A stretch of DNA of 64,000 nt from Diphasiastrum complanatum. Taxonomy: Eukaryota > Streptophyta > Lycopodiopsida > Lycopodiales > Lycopodiaceae. The stretch spans positions 56,315,078-56,379,077 of the forward strand of contig CM055103.1 of NCBI GenBank assembly GCA_029204225.1, written 5' to 3'. Of the stretch, positions 1 to 10,458 are shown piece after piece (within the stretch, counting starts at the first letter, position 1; each line of letters starts with the position of its first letter). The notes under the pieces are model-generated. The model searched no databases. It was not told where the DNA came from and worked only from the letters and a program-made list of their open reading frames with translations. The translations under genes and the position numbers were made by a program.

Positions 1-261
1 CCAACAGACAAGCTTGCTGCAGATCCGATTGCTCTGATACCATGTAGGAAAACAAGAGCCAAGGCACCAAGATCTAACTATCAAACAATCTCCACAATGT
101 TGGAAAATGAACTTCACTTTCCTTCATCCCTGGATACCTCCACGTGGGACGAATTAGATCTCGCAAAAGCAGCCGCAAGAGCAATCCGCAAGTACAACAG
201 AATCAGACAACCACAACTAATCAGGTGTTACGCAGCTATTAGTTTCACAAGAAAAGCTTAA
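1..261 (+). other. Open frame running in from the left edge, unrecognised
   Basis: Frame 1 is open from the window edge to a TAA at 259-261, 86 sense codons. It is basic in the middle (an R-K-T-R-A-K stretch near codon 16) and ends in F-T-R-K-A. I do not recognise a family. The frame overlaps a perfect complement of the Copia primer-binding site at 31-42, which argues that the stretch is leader and LTR of a minus-strand element read by chance. A stop-free run of this length is not rare enough to claim a gene. Confidence 0.2.
31..42 (-). other. Primer-binding site of a minus-strand Copia element
   Basis: GCTCTGATACCA is the exact complement of TGGTATCAGAGC, the tRNA-iMet primer-binding site used by the plus-strand elements here. 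Read on the minus strand, the bases before it end in CTACA, a usual Copia LTR end. The element body would lie to the left, outside the window. Confidence 0.55.
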
Positions 262-540
262 AAGAAATTGTAAAGATAGAATATAAGTCTGTGCAAATGT
301 AGCGCAGATAATCAAAGAGAGTAGGAGAGAGTGAGATAGAAGAGAAGCTAATATAGCTATAGAATAGAAAAATAGAAGCTAGCACGCTGATAAGCGGTAA
401 ACAGTAAACTCTTATTGAAAAGAGATTTATAAAGCAATAGATCTTTCTCTCAGTTCTTCTGCTGTGTATGCATGAATGATAGTATTGTTTATGTGTATAT
501 TATTGTTCTGATGAATGGATCATATTGACTTGGCAATCAA
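43..540 (-). repeat. Probable 5' LTR of a minus-strand Copia (approximate right end)
   Basis: It starts directly after the minus-strand primer-binding site with TGTAGG (CA end on the minus strand). On the minus strand a TATA-like TTTATAAATC lies near 425-436, leaving almost 390 bp of R-U5 before the primer site. The far end is not visible because no second copy lies in the window; 540 is an estimate. Together with the plus-strand LTR that follows, it would form a head-to-head pair. Confidence 0.35.
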
Positions 541-679
541 AAATTAGCTCTAGATTCGTGATGTGCAAAAACTTCTTATTTTTTGGCATTTTCGCACTCT
601 CTCTTTGGCATTTTCGCATATTTTCCACTATAGTTAAAACGTGCCTAAGTGCACAAAACTACACGTAGTTTCGTGTATT

Positions 680-708
680 TCGCATTTTTCGCTTTCCGAA
701 AAATGCGA
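680..708. repeat. Perfect 12-bp hairpin in LTR A
   Basis: TCGCATTTTTCG at 680-691 is followed by loop CTTTC and its perfect complement at 697-708. In RNA this would be a stable stem of 12 base pairs. Confidence 0.8.
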
Positions 709-781
709 CAATTGCAGGAATGTGCTTAGTTTCGCATAGTATTTCGTATACTAAATTGTATTACACTAAGTTTCGCATACT

Positions 782-821
782 TCGCATTTTTTGCATTTTT
801 CGCTTTTCCCAAAAAATGCGA
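782..821. repeat. Second related hairpin in LTR A
   Basis: TCGCATTTTTT at 782-792 pairs with AAAAAATGCGA at 811-821 around an 18-base spacer that again contains GCATTTTTCGC. The arms and the following GACAATTRCAG match the hairpin at 680-708, so the two belong to a diverged tandem duplication. Confidence 0.7.
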
Positions 822-900
822 CAATTACAGAACAATGCATGTTTCCGCATCCTAAAATTTGCTAGCTGCGGTTGAGGCAGAAAAGATCAGTTCGCTTCAG

Positions 901-912
901 TGGTATCAGAGC
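901..912 (+). other. Primer-binding site of Copia A
   Basis: TGGTATCAGAGC, complementary to the 3' end of plant initiator tRNA-Met. The gag ATG follows at 928, only 15 bp downstream. The other elements here have leaders of roughly 580-810 bp. Confidence 0.8.
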
Positions 913-927
913 ACTATAGACTATCAA

Positions 928-2398
928 ATGGCAACGAACCTGCAGCAAAAAGTTGTGAGTGTATTCGATGGCAGCAACCACGCTGTCTGGAAACACAAGA
1001 TGAAGATGCTACTCAAAGGAGAAGGCCTATGGAGCGTAGTGGATGGAACAAAAGTCAAACCACAACAAAATTCGGCTGAATGGAGAAAGAAGAACGATAG
1101 AGCAATGGCGCTCATCACTCTGTCACTTGTAGAAGACATCATGATGACCATCGTGGACTGTGAAACCAGCCACGAAATGTGGGAAAGGCTACAAGCCAAA
1201 CATGAGCAAGTGACAAGTGCAGAGATCTTGCATCTCAACAATCAGCTTCTAAATATGAAGTGGGACATTAGTGATCTAGACAAGCATGCTGGGAAGATGA
1301 AAGCCATCTTCGACCAATTGGCAGCCGCGAATTAGACTCATGCGATCCCGCCGGAGCAGCAGTTCTTACACTTTATAAGAACTCTATCATCTCCCTACTA
1401 CAGCCTGAGGTCAATACTCATGAGGACGCCTAACATGACATTCAGCGATGCTATTAAAGCTGTGAAGGATGAAGTCATCATGAGAGATCATACTGACTCC
1501 CAAGACTGTCAGAAGAAAACAGAAAGGAAGAATGCAGAAGCCAACAAGTGATGAATACGGCTCAAAGCCACCTCTAGTATGCAGCTACTACAAGAAGGGC
1601 CACTTAGAGAAGAACTGTTGGGGAAATCCCAACAACATCTGCATTCATTGTAAGAAAAAGGGACACTCGACATTTGATTGCTGGTATAATTCCAAAAACA
1701 AAAACAAAGATAAGGCACATACTGCAGAATTTTTCCATCAAGAGGAAGAGCCATAACAAGCTATGACAGCAAGGGATGTGCACAATGCACACTCAGATCT
1801 AAAGATCGTTATAGACTCAGGAGCCACCTCGCACATCACATGCAAAAGGAAAGTCCTAAAAGACTACAAGACCTCCAACGGAAACAGAGAAGTAATCTTG
1901 GGAGACAATAGCAAGCACCATGTCATGGGGACATGAACTCTACGTATGAAGACCACATCTGGCTATAAAGACTTAGAGGGAGTCCTGCATGTTCCCACAC
2001 TAAAAAGTGATCTGTTGTTAGTAGCAAAGATCATTGATATGGGGCTGAGCGTTACTTTCAATAGTAACGAATGTCACATAAAGGACTCTGATACCAACCG
2101 AATCCTAGTGACAGTTGAAAGACAAGGTAACTTGTATCGAACAAGTGTCCAAAATCCTACTGATCACGTTCTTGTTACTTCAGATGAAGAAAACAAAAGT
2201 GAACTATGGCACAAGATGATGTGCCATTGCAGCATCAACACACTCTACAAAATGTCAAGGAACAAAATGGCAGAAGGCATGGAAATGACTGATAGAAAGA
2301 CCAGTTTGTGTAAATCATGTTTGAAGGGCAAACATCACTGTGAACCATTCAAATTCGAAGGAGTACGGACAAAGGAGGTTCTTGGGAGAAATCTCTGA
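928..2398 (+). pseudogene. Truncated Ty1/Copia polyprotein: gag, protease, start of integrase
   Basis: The likely start is the ATG at 928 (M-A-T-N-L-Q-Q), just after the primer-binding site; an upstream ATG-less extension in the same frame is LTR. Seen in order: a gag helical region with the W-K-H-K-M-K-M-L-L motif, a TAG at 1333-1335, a frameshift near 1530, two zinc knuckles near 1580-1680, a stop at 1754-1756, the protease motif D-S-G-A-T-S-H near 1815, a stop near 1935, then the pre-integrase region with L-W-H-K and C-x2-C near 2200-2330. The first knuckle (C-S-Y-Y-K-K-G-H) has lost its second Cys; the second (C-I-H-C-K-K-K-G-H) is canonical. Integrase core, RT and RNase H are absent, and the sequence changes to AT-rich DNA at about 2400. 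The element is dead; gag would package RNA and the protease would cut the polyprotein in an intact relative. Confidence 0.85.
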
Positions 2399-4920
2399 AG
2401 TGAAAAATTTCACATCACAAGTTTTTCAGTCATCATACTTTTACTAACAAATTTTTCTCAACCAATCAACCTACCACAGATCTTAGTATTCAAACCAAGA
2501 TTAGGCTGACTCATACAGACATCTTTGGAGAGGTTAAGATTAAAACTTTATTCCATCTGATCCAATCCATAACAAAATGATACTTGGCAAAATCGATCAA
2601 TGAAACCTAAATTTAATCATTACCACTACTATCCATAATTATGAATATCTCACAGCTCAATACCCCCAAAACTCCTCTAGTTTTAGATTATTCAAAACAA
2701 TCCGTAGAGAGTTCCTCTATTTCAACTGGTTAGTTTAACTTTTGCACACATACTGAATTCCTCAAAAGAAATCTAGGCAACTGATTGATCCCATGAAAGT
2801 CTTATTCCTACCATTTTCTTCTCTCCCTTTCAAAAGAAATTCCATAATTTCGATTAAAAAGTTTTCAGGGGACAACGTATAAGATATCAAAGATTCGGAA
2901 AAGTTAGTAATGAGTATTCAATACTATTACAAATCAGACTTTCTCCCAAAATCATAAAATATCTTATTCCGATCGATAGAAATATTACATCTCAATAATC
3001 AATTATCAAATAGAGATAATCATTTGGGTCTAGGAGGTCTAAACTCCACTAAATCAATTGAAAACATCAACAGATTTTGAGCCAGATTCACAAATCATAT
3101 ATGGAAGTATAATTTCATATAACTATAACAATTCAAAACCAAGTTCTACACTGGAAAGAGTTATATGAATCTCAATCCAATTGTCTCGTATCTAAGAAAA
3201 TTCTAAAAAGTAGAGATTTTAAAAGAGAAATAGATTTGGGCTTCCAGATTTTGTAAATAATGGGATCTGAATCTATATCTCATCAATTCCCAAAATATCC
3301 TAAGCAAATAACCAATGAATTTTTCTGTTAGTATTACCATTATAGTAATCACTAATCATCTATCTACAGATCACTCTAGCACAATAAATTTCCTTTGGAA
3401 TCACTAATGTCCCATACCACCAGCTTTCCCTCCAAGAATTCTTTGCTTCTACATCCGTTTTCCAAGAAGTCAAAAAGACTATTTGGCTATTTTATACCAA
3501 ATATAGGATCAGACTCACAACCAATTCCAGGAGATACTTCTAGCCATTGAATTTCCTCATGCTCCATAAGCATTACAAAGAATACCGATCCACATAACAC
3601 CCAGTGAACGATAGTTCGTACAATACTATCTGAAATGCCTCATGAATATTCAATGAACCAAAAGGAACATTTAGGATCCCAATCTAACCGAAACCCATAC
3701 AGTCATAGATATCCAATATCTATTTTAGAATCAATAAAAAGAATTTAATTCTTTTACAAATTAGAAGTTCTCGTGGTTGTCTTAGTCATTATAAAGAAAC
3801 ACTCTATAATGCGACAAATAGAATCCAAATTATTAGATTCTTGTATGGAATCCATGCCATCTATTTTCACTTGCAATTCTGGGATTTGATCCAAATCCAC
3901 TTGCAAAATAGAGATGTTCCATAAATGGATTATCTGACTGCCAAAGCTAAAATCCCAATTGTATTCTCACTTGTTATCACTTATGTTTCATTAATTGAAA
4001 AAAAAAAATGTAATAATTGGATCACTTGGTCAACCAATCATCTAACCCTCAGGCTTTATCTGTTTTTCCCCTTCCCAAATATGGTTCAGGCTGAAAGCCC
4101 CAAATTTGGCTAGGAAAAGGATTAATTTGGAATCAGTAGTACTTTTAGCTACTAATTTACCAGACAGTTTTGATTGTTCATTAGTTAAGTGCCGCACTCA
4201 ACTATTGGCAAATTCACAAATAGATAGGCAAAAAATCATTCTAACCAAATTTGCGTTATTCTTGGTCTTTATTGATCTCAAAAAACAAGAAATACTCCCA
4301 ATAATTAATAGATTTCAAAATCTTCAACCAAAAGTGAAAGGTATTGTGACCTTATAAAACTAACTAATCTCAATTTAGTAAGGCCATTCACTTTAGACAA
4401 TTTTTGTTTAATCAATAACCAAGGAATTTGAACAAATCCCAAACATTCATGGTTCGTTCAAAAAAATTACGTAAATTGGGACTTTTCAATTCCGATCGAT
4501 ATGGACCAAAACTATGAAAATTGATCTAAAGCATCGACTTGGCAGTTTCACAGTTGCCATCTCATTTCGAAAGGATTTCGAAACATACGACAAGCATCAG
4601 ACATGACATTCTAAAAAATTCATATATTTACATAAATTGAACTAGAAAATCAGCTTTTTGAACTAGAATCCCTAAAAATAGCTTCATGCATGAAATTTCT
4701 TTGATCAATCTACTGAACACCCATGTACCATGCATCCAATCATGCATACAGGTCTATCCATACATTTTCAACAACAGAAAAATACTAAACTGAGTTACAT
4801 GCATGATTGCATCAGAACAATTCGAATTTTTTTTTGAATTTTAGTTCAAAACTTGCCAAATTTTCGATAGCCATAAATTTTTCTACATGACACCAAATTG
4901 GTCGCTGTAAAGCACAGTAT
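2399..4920. other. AT-rich stretch without supported genes
   Basis: About 2.5 kb of AT-rich sequence. The only open frames (near 3925-4113 and 4106-4357) are short, low in complexity and match nothing I recognise on either strand. No LTR ends, primer-binding site or repeat pair was seen. It may be a very old element or true intergenic DNA. Confidence 0.5.
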
Positions 4921-5149
4921 GGAGGGAGAGTAGGTCTACAGGACACCTACCATGTCACCTTGCCACGTAGGCTTCACACGAGCGAGCTGTAACTGATCCA
5001 GATTCAGGTAGGATGAATTGTTATACCTTAGGTTTTTTTAAATCTAAGTGTATTTGTACCAAGAAGCGTGTATGATAGGTCTACAAGGAGTTGTAGATAG
5101 TCTTGGTTGTTTCTTTAATTTTTGAACATTGATTTCCAATGTAACGTGA

Positions 5150-5670
5150 CATTTCACCCAATGATTCATGTAAATTGAGGTTACATGAAGGTGATGTTAC
5201 AAGATTGGAGGGAATCAGGCCTAATAGGAAAATTTATCGCTTAGTGTACTTCTAAGGCTGATATAGTACTTCAGTGCAGAGATAGATAATTGGAGAATTG
5301 TTCCATCTCTAAGCACATATTTGATTATTGAAGTTAGACTAAGAATAATAAATTTTCAGGGTAAATGTGAAAGTTAAAGGTCTGGTATGCTGTTTGAACT
5401 TGATCTGTAGGATTGGTCGACTGCTCATCCAATGTATCATGTAAACTTAGTTTATATGATGATGACAGTTGGATGTATTGAAGATTTTATCCATGTGGAG
5501 GACTTATTGATCAATGTACGTTTGGAACTTGAAAGAGTACTTAGAACCAGAAATAAACAAAAAATCGTTCTATCTCTGAGTGCTTAATCAGTTTGGTTAG
5601 TCAGATTGAGGATAATGATTCATGGGCAAGAGTTAAAAACATACAAAGTGGATTTTCTCTAGTTTTCCAT
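5150..5670. repeat. Diverged tandem duplication, unit about 285 bp
   Basis: Two blocks, about 5155-5400 and 5437-5670, share an ordered series of words: CCAATG..TCATGTAAA near the start, TATGATGATGA/CATGAAGGTGATG, then AGTACTT, CTATCTCTGAGTGCT / CCATCTCTAAGCACA, and finally a TTAGAC/TCAGATTGAGGATAATGATTCA stretch. They are clearly related but well diverged. They sit just before a polypurine tract and probable LTR, so they would belong to the 3' internal part of that element. Confidence 0.55.
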
Positions 5671-5690
5671 TCTGAGGACAGGACTGGTTT

Positions 5691-6060
5691 AAGGGGGGAA
5701 GAGTGTTACATCCATGTCTAGTACGTGGGATTCGGAATAATTCCTGACATGGATAGCCGATCACTCTAGTGTATAAGGTTATTAGTTATGCCTCGTCATT
5801 CCGAGCTTGGTCAGTAATGTAATTAATAATCTTATGAGGGCCCAGACCTATATTTGGACATAGGAGCACTTGCATGGTGTTTGACTGCTATAATGCAAGA
5901 ACAGGAGGTCAATTGCTAATTCAGGTTGCATGAGGATCCTAAGAGGAATATTATCTCCTCATGGGAGAGAATATATACTAGTGGAAACTCATTCATCTAC
6001 TACCTATTGGATTTTCTGATCCTTGAAGCCAGGAGCCCCTCCTCTCTTGCATTCATTCAC
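5691..6060 (+). repeat. Polypurine tract and probable Gypsy-type LTR (right end uncertain)
   Basis: AAGGGGGGAAGAG at 5691-5703 is a good polypurine tract, followed at 5704 by TGTTACATCC, a usual LTR start. A TATA-like ATATATACTAG lies near 5970. The order tract-then-LTR marks a 3' LTR of a plus-strand element whose interior would be the non-coding 4.9-5.7 kb stretch. No matching 5' LTR was found, and the end at about 6060 is an estimate because a minus-strand gag relic begins soon after. Confidence 0.45.
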
Positions 6061-6169
6061 CATGGCATGGGGCTGAAGTGGTAAGGGTATTGCCTAGCCA
6101 TTTTCTGTTGGTTGGGTGGTTTTGCTCCACAGGTGTCCTTTTGGTTGCATGCAACAGGATCTAGTTGGA

Positions 6170-6455
6170 TCTTCACTAGGCGGTCCTTATAGCGTTCCTT
6201 GAATACTAGACAATATGCCTCCCATGTTAAGGGTTGTTTTTCTTTGGCTACTTAATCCTCCCACCAAACTAAGGCTTTTCCCTCCAGAAACATAGTGGCA
6301 GTGGAGAGTTTTTCACTTTCAAAAAATGTATTCACGGCAAAATTTTTATTCCAAACATTAAGCCAAGATTTAATTACTTGTAGACTTCTCTCTTTCTTTT
6401 CTCCTTTACACACTTTAACGGGAGGAGGTACTACATGCTTTCAATGACTAGCCAA
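6170..6455 (-). pseudogene. Ty3/Gypsy gag fragment
   Basis: Read on the minus strand, this gives a typical retrotransposon gag core: W-L-N-V-W-N-K-N-F-A-V-N, then F-L-E-G-K-A-L-V-W-W-E-D, one TAA, and L-T-W-E-A-Y-C-L-V-F-K-E-R-Y. The order helix, E-G-x-A-L-x-W-W, F-x-x-R-Y is that of the gag domain of plant Gypsy elements. No zinc knuckle, protease or RT follows in this orientation. The fragment is short, has at least one stop and is not functional. Confidence 0.65.
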
Positions 6456-7970
6456 CTTAGATTCAAGGGCTTGATTCTTCATATTAGTTTCATGTAGTTG
6501 CTGGTTTGTTGGTAGAGAATTTGTAGTGCTTGTGCCACACTATCAGGTTTAGATAAATCAAAAGTAGGATTAGGAGTTGATTGATCCAGGGGAGTGTCTT
6601 AATCGTGATCCTAGTTTTCAAAGCATCAACAAAAAAAGTAAGATTAGAAAAAGACAATAGGCTTATGAATGCTTTAGTGTAAACAAATGCATGTCCTTTT
6701 ACAAGCTCATTCCAAGCTCCATAAGCTTAAATTCCAAAAAAGTTCAAAACTTTTAGATTCAATCTCATGAAAATGACTCAAAACCCATCCAAGTTTTCAT
6801 TTACATGTTGGGTCCCTCTTTTAGTTTTCCATAACATCAGTCATAGTGAACCATTACTAAATTTGATGACAAATTTCCATTTCCAATTATCAAATTTTCA
6901 AGATGGTTTCATCTATGTTTGTAGCAATGTGGAATGGAGAACTATTCTTTGTTTTGGTAAGAGTTGCTAGCAAATTCTTTCTCTTTCTTCTTTAATTTCA
7001 AAAGTTAAGAAGTGAATGAATCTACAATCTTTTAACCAAAACTTTTTTCCTTTAAAGTAAAACCAACTTCCCTTCACAAAAACCAGAATTTTTTTTTGCC
7101 TATTTTCACTAATCCAAGGTTTCAACAGACTAAAAATCAGATTTGAAGTTTTTCAAAGTTTTGTGAAGGTCACAGAAGTGCTGTGAAAGTCATTGAAGTT
7201 CTATGAAAGAAACTGAATTTCAAAATGATGGGTAAAATAAATTTTCCTCTAATATAAAATCAACTTCTCTTCACAAAAACCAGAATTTTTGGCCTATTTT
7301 TACTTATCCAAGTTCTGGACAAAAATTTGCAAGCATGTTCAATACTGTGAAAATAGCTTGTAGAATTCTCGGCGAAGTTCTTGACCAATTGGGTAGCTCG
7401 ATGAAGGTTCTGTAGATCCGGCGAGGTTCAACCCTCGCCTAGGTGCATCCTTCATCTAGGTACTGTATTTAATGAATATTTTTTCAGGATCTCAACCAAT
7501 TTAATTTTGGAGTTCTGAATCCATTTGTGGTCGACGAAGGTTCATAATGAGTGCAAGATGCTCGACAAAGATTCCCAAGTAGCATAGCTCTGCACTCTCG
7601 TCTAGATCCAAAATAGGTACTTTCTTTGCAAGCCAACTTTTGTCTAACTCAATATAGGTAGATCTGAACTGAATGTATTAATTGGCAGCTCCGAAGGTTC
7701 ATATAACTGTTTGAATGAACTTTTGACTAAAATAGTTTTTAGTCATTTTCCAACAAAAATTGAGTTCTGAAAATACTTCTTTTTTTCTGATCCAATGACT
7801 TTCTTGACTCTCATCATTTTTATTTTTAGTTTTTTTTTTTGCTTTTTTCTTTTTTTTTTTAATTGTCTTTATAAAAAAAGATAAAAATAACTAATCAAAA
7901 TAACAAAATCATAAAACAAATTAAGTAAAAATAATCAGATCTTTGATCAAGCTAGGGGATTAGACTATCA
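6456..7970. other. Gene-free spacer with a short direct repeat
   Basis: No coding region is supported. A segment of about 60 bp containing CTTCACAAAAACCAGAATTTTT occurs at about 7058-7120 and again at about 7253-7312 with roughly 85 percent match by eye. A T-rich then A-rich tract occupies 7780-7900. The stretch may be the leader of the minus-strand gag relic to its left. Confidence 0.45.
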
Positions 7971-8696
7971 AAACTTGCGTAATCGGCTGCCATTGACAGA
8001 AGTGTCAAATCTTTTACCATTCAAGTGTTCCAAGACCACTGCTCCATAAGATAATATCTCTTTGACTTTATATGGTCCTTCACCTGTAAATTTCAACTTT
8101 CTCTTGATCAATTTCATTTTATACATTAAGGCAAGATCTCATTCCTTCAAATCTTTCTTATGATTGACGCTCATGCCACTCCAAACCTCATAGGATCCAT
8201 ATGATTTAGAATTTGATTATCAGTGAGTTCCGCATTATCATCGTAAGATAAAGTATGACTAACATGAATAAGTTCATCTTCAATAGGATCTGGAATCGGA
8301 TCAATCGATATCCATGCCACATTCATCAAGTTGACTGGAAATGTTATTGGTGTATCAAGGGTATGATTAGTTACAAGAATATCGCTTTCTTCCGACTTGT
8401 CATACCTTTTTCACATATAACATGTTGTACAATCCATAGTTGCAAGAGCTTGATTCCAGTTACCATTATCTATTTGAGAGTCATAATGAACTCCCAAAGC
8501 TTTATCTGCTCAATCACAAGAATGATCCGTGGTTGATGAATCATCATATTTCTTTTGAACTGTTGGTTTAATTGTCCATGTCAATGGATCAACTTTGACT
8601 GCACGTTCATGGTTTTGAAATGCAATATTCCATGTTCCCTAGTTATGAATTACTTGCGCAATTCGTAACCATGGGCGTCCCAGTAAAATGCGGTAA

Positions 8697-9231
8697 GGCT
8701 AAAAGCATGTTTTGGTGATACAACATGGACTGTCATGGACATTACCTTTTTTGGGTAGAAATGCATTTTTGTATTATTATACACTATTTTCAACTAATAC
8801 ATTTGACTTGCAATAACTTTTTAACCGTACCTCAAAAGTATGTCATCTAACATATCATTGGAAAGCGCTATCAAAGCACTTTCTAGCATACCAAACTCCG
8901 CTAAAATTGGACTCACCACTATAAAGTTATGTCATTTTTAATGTGGACTCAAAAAATTATGATTAATAAAATCCCCATCCTTTTGACTTGCCATAACTTT
9001 TTAACCGTAGCTCAGAAGTATGTTATGTAACATATCATTGGAAAGCGCTCATCAAGCACTTTCTAACGCACCAAACTCTGCTGAAATTGGACTTACCAGT
9101 AAAACATTATGTCATTTTTAATGTGAAATCAAACAATTATGAGTAATAAATTCTCCAAAAAGTGAAATGTACTACCAAAAGGTACAATGAAAGTGGGTTC
9201 TCTTTTGTACCACCAAAACATGCTTTTAGTC
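8697..9231. mobile_element. Non-autonomous inverted-repeat element (MITE-like), 535 bp
   Basis: The ends are inverted repeats: CTAAAAGCATGTTTTGGTG at 8699-8717 and its perfect complement at 9211-9229, extended by a few bases with mismatches on both sides. GTAA flanks both ends (8693-8696 and 9232-9235). Removing the element plus one GTAA restores an uninterrupted Gypsy protease frame, reading A-P-L-V-Y-R-I-L-L-G-R-P-W-L on the minus strand, so the boundaries and the 4-bp duplication are well supported. There is no coding capacity. The interior is a tandem duplication. The superfamily is not clear: a 4-bp duplication does not fit hAT (8), MULE (about 9) or Harbinger (3). Confidence 0.85.
8803..9165. 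repeat. Tandem duplication inside the MITE, period 190 bp
   Basis: Copy 1 starts TTGACTTGCAATAAC at 8803 and copy 2 starts TTGACTTGCCATAAC at 8993. Both continue with CTTTTTAACCGTA, ACATATCATTGGAAAGCGCT and TTATGTCATTTTTAATGTG, with scattered changes. Confidence 0.85.
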
Positions 9232-10458
9232 GTAAACCAATGGTGCGTCCGATAAATCCGTTACTACAAAAGTAATGACAAACTGGATATTCGCAATTTT
9301 CACTGGTATATCTTACGTTATGCCTTTAGGCCGAACTGTATTATGATCAACTAACTGAATAGAAAAATTGACAGGCTTAATCTTTGTAAGATCTCATTTG
9401 GCACATAATTTTGTTGAAATAAGATTGACTCCTGAAGCTCCATCTATCACGGCTACCTCTCGACTAAATTGTTTATGTTGTATTGGCAAGGTGATATTTC
9501 TCTACTCACTCTCCCATATTGCCCCTACATTAAGTACTTCATTTGAATCTTCAAATTCGGCACAAAATAGTTGTTCCTGTTGTGGACCTTCAGTTCAGTC
9601 TTCACTCTCGGCTTATACTTTGGCATGAGGCACCAACTTCAAGAATTTTCCCAAAGTAATGTTCATTTTACTTGACAAAATATTCACAATAAGTTCTGTT
9701 TGCGACGTCTCTGGTTCAATCATCTTGAATGGTTCTTCACAATGGTATAATCGAGTGTTAACATCCGTATGTTGATGTGATCTTTGCACGGGATCCGTTT
9801 ATGGCACATGTATGGAATGAACCTCTGCTGTAGCTCTGGCTTTTTCCATAGTTTCTTCTTCTTAGAGATCTTTAATCCACTGCCTCATGTTATGGTATTT
9901 CTTCTTCTCAAAATTGAGATTTGGATACACCCCTGATGCGGTAGGGAATTCAATAGCTGGCACAAATTCTGTAGGTGTTGGTTCAACAACAACTCCTTTT
10001 TGTGATTCGTATAGTAATAAAGCATGAAGATATGATGGAAACTCTTTGTTATTATAGCATGCCAAGTCTTGCCAATCTTGATGTGCCTAATTTTCAAGAC
10101 CTTGGTAACATGATGATAGATCTTTGTGATCTTTTTTATTCATGAATGACTCTTGATTTTCTCATGGAGTTGCAACTAATTTCAAGGAGGAGGAGCTTTT
10201 GGATCAATCATGCTCTTCAATGATGGAAGAAATCAATGGCAAAAGTGCTCAAATGGTGGAAAGCTCTTCTTGATGCTTGGAAATGGCTTTCAATCAAGGA
10301 AGTCTTGTCTTGGCTATGGTGACATTGTTGTAATTTCAGACTTATTGGGTGGTTTTCTCATCAAGTTCATGCCAAAGGATCTACTTGAGAAGCTATTCCT
10401 AGCTACTTAAGTTTTGGAGAAAACTAGCATAGTAATCAAGCTAAATTTTGAAGGGGAG

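Larger units (their letters stand above)
545..900 (+). repeat. Probable 5' LTR of truncated Copia A (approximate left end)
   Basis: This stretch lies directly upstream of a primer-binding site at 901-912 and ends TTCAG, so the LTR probably ends with CA at 898-899. It is rich in repeated words such as TTTCGCAT and TTCGCATTTTT, and holds two hairpins about 100 bp apart, as if a unit of about 110 bp were duplicated. A weak TATA-like CTATAG lies near 629. No 3' copy is in the window, so the left limit is a guess. Confidence 0.4.
7975..10097 (-). pseudogene. Ty3/Gypsy relic: protease region joined to polyprotein C-terminus, core deleted
   Basis: Read from right to left on the minus strand: a gag-protease linker (10097 to about 9650), an aspartic protease with A-V-I-D-G-A-S-G-V-N-L near 9440 (D-G-A in place of the usual D-S/T-G), then L-G-R-P-W-L-R-I near 8670 and a linker to about 8200. 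The frame then passes directly to the typical end of a Gypsy polyprotein at 8180-7975: W-S-G-M-S, L-I-K-R-K-L, G-E-G-P-Y-K-V, and D-T-S-V-N-G-S-R-L. RT, RNase H and the integrase core are missing, so a deletion junction lies near 8180. Several stops occur (TAG/TGA near 9390, 9310, 8640, 8520, 8140). A separate inverted-repeat element interrupts the protease frame at 8697-9231. The linker resembles the minus-strand segment at 45754-47250, so both come from related Gypsy families. Confidence 0.75.

Noticed and set aside
2399-4920. Organelle DNA insertion
   Set aside because: The AT-rich composition suggested it, but I could not recognise any plastid or mitochondrial gene.
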